Source: Pyxicephalus adspersus (lineage: Eukaryota > Chordata > Amphibia > Anura > Pyxicephalidae). Taken from it: 64,000 nt of DNA. The stretch lies in NCBI RefSeq assembly GCF_032062135.1, contig NC_092859.1, forward strand, positions 108,320,012 through 108,384,011, given 5' to 3'. Position 1 is the first letter of the stretch. The number at the start of each line of letters is the position of its first letter. Under the pieces are notes generated by a model that did not search any database, had not been told where the DNA came from, and saw nothing but the letters and a program-made list of their open reading frames with translations. Positions 57,404 through 64,000 of this stretch are shown here, piece by piece. The position numbers and the translations under genes were made by a program.

Positions 57404-59901
57404 ACTGAAATCAGAGTCTTTGTTTTGATCTTGGATAAAGAATAACCTAGAATACCGGGGAGCTACTTCACACCATATGCAAGGAGCTGCATTAAGCCAT
57501 ATTGGTCAACAAGGTCCCCAGCACATGTACATGACAAAAGTCTTGCTTTTGTCTTGCTAGTTTAAAGCCTGCTCACACTAACATGGAACACATAAAAATC
57601 TTGATAGGCCACACCAAAATGACATAACTTGTGTGCAGGAATTGATTTATTCCCTGTAGCTGGGTATATAGCGATAGTATACTGGCATTGGGAGTTTCAC
57701 ACATGCAACTCAGTGTGGATTAAAGAACAAAAATTGTGAGCAGGCAGGCTAGGTTTATTTTATTGCAGAACGGATATCACCTTTTCCATGCAAAAAACAA
57801 CCTGTCTTCCTTTTATATTTTAAAGGTTTAGTCAAGCCAGTAGAGCTTTGCAGAAATCTCTAGAACTTCATAAAGCATTCTTTTAAACGCAAGAAAAAGT
57901 GCAACCATGTTTCTATGAACACAGAAATTTGATAATGGACGCTGATACAGAGGAATAATCTGTGTTCTATTTACTCACATGTACCTCTGTCAACTGCTTG
58001 TGTACATAAGAGGTCAGTAGACATATAAGGTCTAAGTCATTTCTCAGCCTGCATTGGGAAACACTCTTCAGGTCTCTTTGAATGCAGCTGCAGAGTTCTA
58101 TCAACAGACAGGCAAAATGCATATCTACATTATTCTTTTTGGTATCATCAGAGCCTTCAAAGCTGCACCTTTTGTGAAGCTGTATGGCAAGAGTTATAGG
58201 GAGAGTATGTATGGAGAGAGTAATAAAAACCTCATCTACAGTAGATTTTTTTCCCCTCCACTATATAGTCCACTACACTATTTCTATAAAACAAAAGAGG
58301 ATAAATGCACCAGTTTAAAAATACTTTACATTTACAACACATTAAGGCTTTCAATGAAGAAAAAAATAACAACATTTACTAAATAATGTACAAGAAAGCT
58401 ATGTTGCCAAATCTGCATACCAGGTTAGTTTTTTCATATTGACTTCCATCTACAGGTTGAGGCATATAGACAAGTCATCGGCTAGCAATGAGATCTTCCT
58501 GCTGATGTTCCGGTTGTTATGGGAAGGGGGTCCCATCTGTTGCGCTCTGCATAATATTATACTTTAACATCTTCTGGGTGTATCGTCTACATCTTCCTAC
58601 ATGTTGTTATATAGTCCAGCTTTTAATTAGATTAGGTTTATAAGCTGAACCAGATAAATCCATCTTGCCCATACAAGTAAAGGTAACCATGTCTTTGGAA
58701 AAGGCATCCCCTGACCCTTCTTTTCTTACCTCTGCACCCCCCAAATAGGGAAAATACTCTCCTTTCCAATACTTTCCTAGGACACCATCACAGCTACCAT
58801 CAGAGGTGTTAATTAAGGTCAAAATAAAATAGGTAGTGCTGGTAACCCTATGTTCCTTATTAAGCAGTTTCATCCCAAGATGTAAAAAGAAAGCCGACAG
58901 GAACTCAGGGTTATCAACACTACCTATTTTATTTGGACCTTTATTAACAAGTGCTTCCACCTCTTCCAGTGAGCTCCAACTCTATTACATTTCTCTGCTC
59001 CAGTTATTCCTTTATACTTCGCTTGAATGTGATTTCCTGCTAGCCCAAGGTCATATGTGTATCACTATCTTTGCTACCATTATCAATGATACATTTATAC
59101 TAATTATTGGTCAGTACTAAATTTCTGAAAAAGCAGACCAGCTATGCGGAACGCAAGTTTTATATATACCCTCTGTTATTTGTTCCTCACCCCCCTAATT
59201 GGAGAGTGGGCAAACACAGTACTTGCCATTGTTGGTAGCAGACCTTTGCCTAGTAACTTATACACACATCTTCTCTACTAAGTACCCTGTGATCATATTG
59301 CAATAGCAGAAGTAATTTGTCAAGTGCCTATACAGTGCCTTGTGATTGGTTTAATTGAACTATTTATATATGATGCTTTGTTTATGTCAAATGTGGCTAA
59401 TTTTAAAAGGGTTTGTAAATAAAATATGTTTTGATATGATATTATTTGATCTGGTACCTCAAAAATCCCCCTATTTAGTATACACTATTCCCTTTGGGAG
59501 TCCGTTAACTTAAATAGGGAAGTATACTCTCATTTCCAATACAGTTTGTTTTGGGATGCGGTACCTAATGACAAATTAATTAATCAAGGGGTTAGAGTAT
59601 TTCTTTTAGGTTACTTGGAAAGTGCTAACATCAATCCACCAGTCATGTGAGTGATCAGGTGCTAGGTTTGTATATAATCACAGGGCAGCAAGTCACACAC
59701 TTATGTCTTGTCATGTGAAGTTACCTACCTGCCAACTGTAAAACTACATGGGCAACAACAACAATACTTATTATTCAGGGATGAGATTTGTCTGGTGATA
59801 ACCTCTAGTGCAAATACAGAAATTATAAAATGGCTGATGTACTGGAAGTGAAAATAGATACTTATGTGACCGAGAAAAGACAAACCATAGTAAACACTTA
59901 C
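57404..59901. other. CDC123 intron, no assignable feature
   Basis: Intronic sequence. The minus-strand frame at 58607-58960 (117 codons) and plus frames at 58054-58386 have no motif, and no acceptor-donor pair frames them. Confidence 0.5.
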
Positions 59902-59997
59902 CCTTGGAGAACTCCAGTTCAGCTTAGGAAAAACACTGCCTCCCAGGGAATTAATAGCTTCTTGCACCTTTATGGAGAATTCTGGGAATTCTGGGGC
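59902..59997 (-). CDS. CDC123: CDC123 coding exon APEFPEF...NWSSPR (96 nt)
   Basis: Thirty-two codons, phase 0 to phase 0, with acceptor ttcatacag and donor gtaagt. The peptide opens [15 protein letters not shown] and ends [11 protein letters not shown], differing from the remembered human segment at only a few residues. It holds the start of the ATP-grasp core. The lysine in PKLNW corresponds to the lysine described as an ATP ligand in CDC123 (human K104; recalled, not derived here). It joins directly to the DAYWIAL exon 5.4 kb downstream. The LINE copy with the 17-bp duplication lies in that intron. Confidence 0.97.
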
Positions 59998-60091
59998 CTG
60001 TATGAACACAAGGGAAAATTACTCACATTGTTTTTAACACAGTGATATTCAATTTTTAGTTGGTGAGAGGTTTTCAACAAAAGCATCTTAC

Positions 60092-60124
60092 TGTAAGTGT
60101 TGCTGTGTTTTCATCATCTGACCA
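60092..60124 (-). CDS. CDC123: CDC123 coding microexon WSDDENTATLT (33 nt)
   Basis: This is an 11-codon exon, phase 0 at both ends, encoding WSDDENTATLT, which is identical to the human stretch at about residues 69-79 as I recall it. The acceptor is a run of T followed by atag; the donor is gtaaga. Only 94 bp of intron separate it from the next exon downstream. At 33 nt it is too short for most ab initio predictors and would be missed without protein homology. Skipping it would keep the frame and remove 11 residues ahead of the ATP-grasp core. Confidence 0.95.
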
Positions 60125-60673
60125 CTATAAAAAAAAAATAAAAGAATGGTTTAATTCAATATCAATATTACAATGGTTACTTCAGTCTCAATATGGCAGA
60201 CAACTGAAAAAATATACAAAGCATGAAAAGTTCATCTACCCTTTTAGCTAGTTATGTCTTGTCTCTGGATCTTGAATAAACAGCATGATCCACAATTGTT
60301 ATAAGTAACACCAGATGGCCAGATACAGTTACACAGACATTTAATCTGTTATAATTGCATTATACATTATTTAGTTCACATTAAGTTCCATATTTAGGGA
60401 AGTCGTTAGTCAAAACGATTATCTGCATATAAACTTGCCACATCACACGACCCTATTTATATACATAACAACAATCCTTTCTGTGGAATAAATATTTTAT
60501 AAATGTGATTGTTCTGTCTTCATAAGTTAGATGAGCCAGGAAAAATAAATAAGTAAGCTCCTACTCTTTAACATATCGTAGTTTAGCAGTTTCCCTATCA
60601 TGAAGGAAAAGAAGCTTCCCACTGGTTTGCACTTCTGAATGTAAACCAACTGTGAAGGGAGCATGGGCACATA

Positions 60674-60893
60674 GAGCCTTATTTATTAAAGCTCCCCAAG
60701 GCTGGAGAGGATACATTTTCCCCAGTGAAGCTGGGTGATCCAGAAAACCTGGAATAGATTTCTTAAAAGTCATTTGCTATTTGTTAGCAAATGTTTTAAA
60801 TCCTGGACCAGATCCATTCCAGATTGCTGGATCACCCAGCTTCACTGATGAAGGTATCTTCTCCAGCTTTGGAGAGCTTTAAAAAATCAGCCC
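60674..60893. mobile_element. Fold-back MITE, copy 5
   Basis: Left arm gagccttatttattaaagct and 'gtgaagctgggtgatccag'; right arm 'ggatcacccagcttcactga' and 'gagctttaaaaaatcagccc'. About 220 bp, close in sequence to copies 2 and 3, in the 3086-bp CDC123 intron. Confidence 0.87.
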
Positions 60894-61323
60894 TATAGTT
60901 TCTGCAAGGGGATCAAATAGTTACACCTACCTAGTGAATTGATTGGCTCTTAATTTATTTATTCTATCTTGCTTCATTTACAGACTTAAATTGCATCTGT
61001 GCCAGACTATGGGCAGTAATGGACAATAATGTTTTTTTTTCCAACAAGCTATTACTGACCTCTTAAGAGGCATGTATTGTGTAGCAATATATCCAAAGGG
61101 TCATCAAAGATTACAAGAAACTCTTAAAATCAGGTTTCAGTCAGCTTCTTGCTAGCTTACAGCCTGCCCAAGTTCTAATTCTTTTGAAGATGAATTTCTC
61201 TGCAATGCTTAAAACTACAGATCTGAATAAGGGCTAGTAAAAAAAGTACTCTCACTGATTCTTCAGAAATCTTTAATACATTATTGTACATAGGCTTGGC
61301 ACAAGTTAATTTTAAGTTTATCT

Positions 61324-61731
61324 TTAAAGTACACACATCAGATGATTCTCACCTGATACGAGCCACAGAGCTCTTCTTGGATGAGAATCTGACACGTGTA
61401 CAGAGGCCATTCAAGGTCATTCATGGATCCCTCCTGGTGGATCCATGAATGACAGAAGACATAGACCTCAATGCAATGAAGGGGAGAGAGTGCAGCGGGG
61501 TACCACTCGCTTGTTCTCTCCCCTCTCCTCTCTACAGAGCAGAATGGCGCAGTATGTACAGCCCTCGTTCATTATTATTAATATTTTTATTAAACGGGAT
61601 TTATATAGCGCCAACATATTACGCATCGCTGTACATTAAATAGTTTATGCATCTTTCAGTCTTTTGTAGTTGGAAACAATCATGAAAGATCCTTTCCTAT
61701 GACAAAAATCTAACGTGTTGGTAGTCTACGA
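61324..61731. mobile_element. 'GTACAC' MITE, copy 3, interrupted by a SINE tail
   Basis: Left end 'ttaaagtacacacatcagat', then 'attctcacctgatacgag'. The interior is collinear with the reverse complement of 32953-33243 up to 'acagccctcgttca'. About 78 bp of SINE tail follow, then the MITE resumes with 'ttcagtcttttgtagttgga' and 'tgaaagatcctttcctatga'. The right terminus is eroded ('taacgtgttggtagtctacg'). Confidence 0.8.
61574..61650 (-). mobile_element. SINE tail fragment nested in a MITE, reverse orientation
   Basis: 'attattattaatatttttat' then 'ggatttatatagcgccaaca' and 'ttacgcatcgctgtacatta'. Tail only, without head or body, inserted within the MITE at 61324-61731. Confidence 0.8.
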
Positions 61732-63082
61732 TTCTATATTAGGAGACCCCCTTTTAATCTAGTAATGGATTCATATAAACATATTTAACAATATTATTGC
61801 ACTGCACAGCTCTGATAATATAACAAATGAAGCTTAGTAATTAGAGGGGAGTGCACAGAAATGACCACATTAGTTAGCTGAAATTGCTCCACTATTCAAT
61901 CAGTCCTAAACAAGCTGAATTTGACAAAAAAAAATTTTCCCAAATGCTTGTAGTTGAGTTTTAGCTGAAGGAAGAGTTATGATACACATATCTCTTAGAT
62001 TAGATACTCTTACAGTACAAAAAGCAGGTTTGTACAATGTATAGCTTTTAGTTGTTGGTCACATTAAGTAGACTCAAAATGTAAAGTTTATGTTTAATTA
62101 TTCCTAAGTTTCTAACTTCAAATGTGTCCTAGGAATTTACCCCAAAATTCATAAACATCTACCCAAAGGACTTTACTATCTGTACAGGTATCCTGGGTGT
62201 TACCAGTTACTTTCTAGACAGACCATAGAACACAAACGTAAATCGTACTGATTCTGTAGGAGCATTTCCTTGGCTGTGGGTATACAAGATGCCTCCAAAA
62301 TTCAACCCCCCTCCTCCTATGTTGCAAGCTGATAGAACATTACGAACATTTCTGTTCATATGTTACCTCTATGTTGAAGACATCTTTACCCTTCTTCCGC
62401 CTACTTCAACCAATTTCGCACCTGCACAGTGATATAGCCTGTAGTGAATGATGGGGTGCCAATCTCACTGCTCATGTGCGGGATCAGCATTTTCTTTATC
62501 CACATTAAAGAAAAAAAACTCCTTCCACATTTGCCGGAGATCACAGCCAGACGCCTCCTGGGATGCATGACATGGGTCACAGCGATCAAGACAGAAGGGG
62601 AAGGGTTTTATAAAAAAAAAAGAAGGTAACTTAAAAGGGTTGTGTACCTTTTTATTTAAGGTAAAAGTTTTAGTTCAGGTCTGCTTTAAAGAAAGCTTTA
62701 ATTGATAAAAAAAGTAAAGATTCTCAATGTTGTTATATGTTATGACATGTTTAACCATCACATTTTACGGAGAAGAAGTCCTAACATAGTTACTAAGTCT
62801 GAAAAAAAGATAACAAATGCAGCCATAGCATCCACAGATTGGTAAGCTGCAATTTAACACATTTTGTATGTGGGTTTAGATATACTTCAAGCCTTATTTT
62901 ACAGGTATGTCAGTGGTTGAGCTGTACATCTTTTGCTCTGATGATGGATACAAACTGTTAACACCCCCATCGCTTGAGATAGCTTACATATATATATAGT
63001 TTTATTTATTCTCTAAATACAGGCAAGAATATGAAGATTCCCAGAGGTAAGTATTTCACAAGCAGGTCTACAATTATAAAGC
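61732..63082. repeat. CDC123 intron; possible frog repeat at 62440-62690
   Basis: 'catgtgcgggatcagcattt' and 'gcctcctgggatgcatgaca' recall a dispersed amphibian repeat, with a GC-richer stretch at 62440-62600. The remainder is unassigned intron. Ends not defined. Confidence 0.3.
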
Positions 63083-63139
63083 TGTACCTAATGCGGTGAA
63101 TGTTAATATAATGTTGTACCTAACGCAGTGAATGTTATT
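63083..63139. repeat. Tandem duplication, 32-bp period
   Basis: tgtacctaatgcggtgaatg (63083) recurs as tgtacctaacgcagtgaatg (63115) with the following 'ttaat'/'ttatt'. It lies 72 bp downstream, on the transcript strand, of the 67-nt CDC123 exon. Confidence 0.85.
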
Positions 63140-63210
63140 ACTGCATTTGTTAAAAATAAAACAAAAAAAACATACAGTACTGTTTATGAGTGTGAAAAAT
63201 AAAGCATTAC

Positions 63211-63277
63211 CTGTACTTCGTCTTCCTCCTCATTATTACTGTTAAAGTCTGCATTGGAACATCCTACAGAATCCTCC
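63211..63277 (-). CDS. CDC123: CDC123 coding exon, acidic linker segment (67 nt)
   Basis: On the minus strand a pyrimidine-rich acceptor (ttttttctgttttcag) precedes 67 nt, followed by donor gtaatg. The first base completes a codon from an upstream exon outside the window. The other 22 codons read EDSVGCSNADFN then SNNEEEDEVQ. This fits the variable acidic segment of CDC123 just before the conserved WSDDEN motif (about PDSDDEAEEIQ in human), and is about three residues longer than human. It is the most 5' exon in the window. The sequence is weakly conserved, so the assignment rests on the acidic run, the phase-0 end and its position before the 33-nt WSDDEN exon. Confidence 0.9.
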
Positions 63278-64000
63278 CTGAAAACAGAAAAAAGACCCTA
63301 ATTAAATCGCTTTGTAGCAGAAAGAAGCAAAAAGGTATGGGGCTAAGTAAATGATTACATTACAATGATTACTAAGTAAAGTGATAACTTCCCCCACGAC
63401 TTCCCCCCAGAAAACAAAGACATATGTGGCACTGATAAGAAATAACAGGTCTGCAAGAGCCAGAAACAAGTTGTTTAAACAACAAAATCATGGCTACAGA
63501 CCTGGGTACTGGGGAAAAAAGGAATAGCTGGCATGCTGCATAGAATGCTTGTTTCTCGAGTTTGTGATGGATATGAAAACATGTACCTCTGGTTTTATGA
63601 AAAGAATGTACTTATTCCTCCTGTTTCAGAAACACATTTTTGAAGCTACTTCTACATGCCAAGGTGAATTCGTCCTACTAATTTAAAATGTTGTAAGCAA
63701 AAGTTCAGAGACTGTGACTCTCTGAAAAAAAAAAAAAAGCCAAAGAATAGTATACTAAAACAAAACTGTGCAAGCGGGAGGTACATTCCTAAAAATACAC
63801 ACACCAGGGGGTAGGTAAAGCAACCATCTCCTTTTATAGTATTTACAGAAATCACTGAGAAAATAGGTTTAGACAGCATGCACACCCATGGTCTCAAAGC
63901 AAATATTTCTAATGCATTTTTCTCCCCCAGAACACAAAGCATAGAAGATATACCACAATGTCTAGGAAATATGTTTCTTATTTGTGGCAATTCCTATGCC
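63278..64000. other. CDC123 intron 5' of the acidic exon; no further exon seen
   Basis: Expected upstream peptide pieces (for example a YPFFRG-type segment) were not found on the minus strand. The 112-codon minus frame at 63652-63990 has no match to CDC123. Confidence 0.6.

Larger units (their letters stand above)
31845..63277 (-). other. CDC123: CDC123 gene body, internal part (nine coding exons)
   Basis: Nine minus-strand segments, each bounded by AG acceptor and GT donor, join in frame into a protein that matches vertebrate CDC123 from about residue 49 to about residue 280. CDC123 is a cytosolic ATP-grasp protein that binds the C-terminal domain of eIF2 gamma and promotes assembly of the eIF2 heterotrimer, so it supports translation initiation and cell-cycle progression. 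Recognisable anchors in order are EEEDEVQ, WSDDENTATLT, APEFPEF, PKLNW, DAYWIAL, FIHCTDDSPDP, LVLRKWCELIPG, QRDYTQYYDHI, FDIYRDS and LIDINPFGEVTDSLLFTW. Intron lengths from 5' to 3' are 3086, 94, 5401, 9501, 5016, 3056, 1053 and 3529 bp. The introns hold nearly all the mobile elements of the right half. The 5' exons lie beyond the right edge; the terminal exons were not located. The identity comes from remembered family sequence, not a search. Confidence 0.96.

Noticed and set aside
63652..63990. 112-codon minus-strand frame as a possible 5' CDC123 exon
   Set aside because: It shares no segment with the CDC123 N-terminus (YPFFRG, LPLPQNV) and runs across a poly(A/T) tract.

Overview
The window is vertebrate nuclear DNA, AT-rich and intron-dominated. 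It is almost certainly from a frog (Anura, probably a neobatrachian or ranoid). That call rests on the mix of Tx1-lineage LINEs, tRNA-headed SINEs whose tail reads like 'ggatttatatagcgccaac', TTAA-flanked piggyBac-like non-autonomous elements, hAT and Tc1 copies, and fold-back MITEs beginning 'gggcctgatttattaaag'. The species is an inference. No bacterial, organellar or viral genes are evident.

The one host gene I can prove is CDC123, the ATP-grasp assembly factor for eIF2, on the minus strand. Nine consecutive coding exons can be read, all with GT-AG borders and compatible phases. In transcript order they are 63277-63211, 60124-60092, 59997-59902, 54500-54394, 44892-44844, 39827-39752, 36695-36573, 35519-35491 and 31961-31845. 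Joined, they match the vertebrate protein from about residue 49 to about residue 280 of about 336. The 5' exons lie beyond the right edge. The exon or exons for the last ~56 residues were not found anywhere left of 31845.

Layout from left to right. 1-4076 is a decayed Tx1-like LINE on the plus strand, with a 31-bp minisatellite inside. 5221-5423 is a fold-back MITE, 7342-7641 a SINE, and 12505-14585 a minus-strand LINE fragment. 16316-16615 is an hAT MITE with target-site duplication (TSD), and 18537-18760 a fold-back MITE. 21035-22580 is an unusual block with a C20 tract. 24150-25347 is a LINE 3' fragment. 27173-28911 holds two hAT elements and a SINE tail. From 31845 to the right edge is CDC123; its introns carry a Tc1 copy with terminal repeats (33692-34928), a piggyBac-like element nested in a fold-back MITE (41646-42929), a second piggyBac-like element (52887-53420), a '...GTACAC...' MITE (53533-53827), a 3'-truncated LINE with a 17-bp TSD (55438-57386), and a MITE broken by a SINE tail (61324-61731).

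I found no new multigene system. The most interesting observations concern transposition: a LINE copy intact at its 5' end but missing its 3' end yet flanked by a perfect 17-bp TSD; five regularly spaced near-perfect palindromes inside one piggyBac-like element, with a sixth in a second copy lying in the opposite orientation; and nested insertions that give a relative age order. Most of the left 31 kb holds only repeats and unassignable intronic or intergenic sequence.
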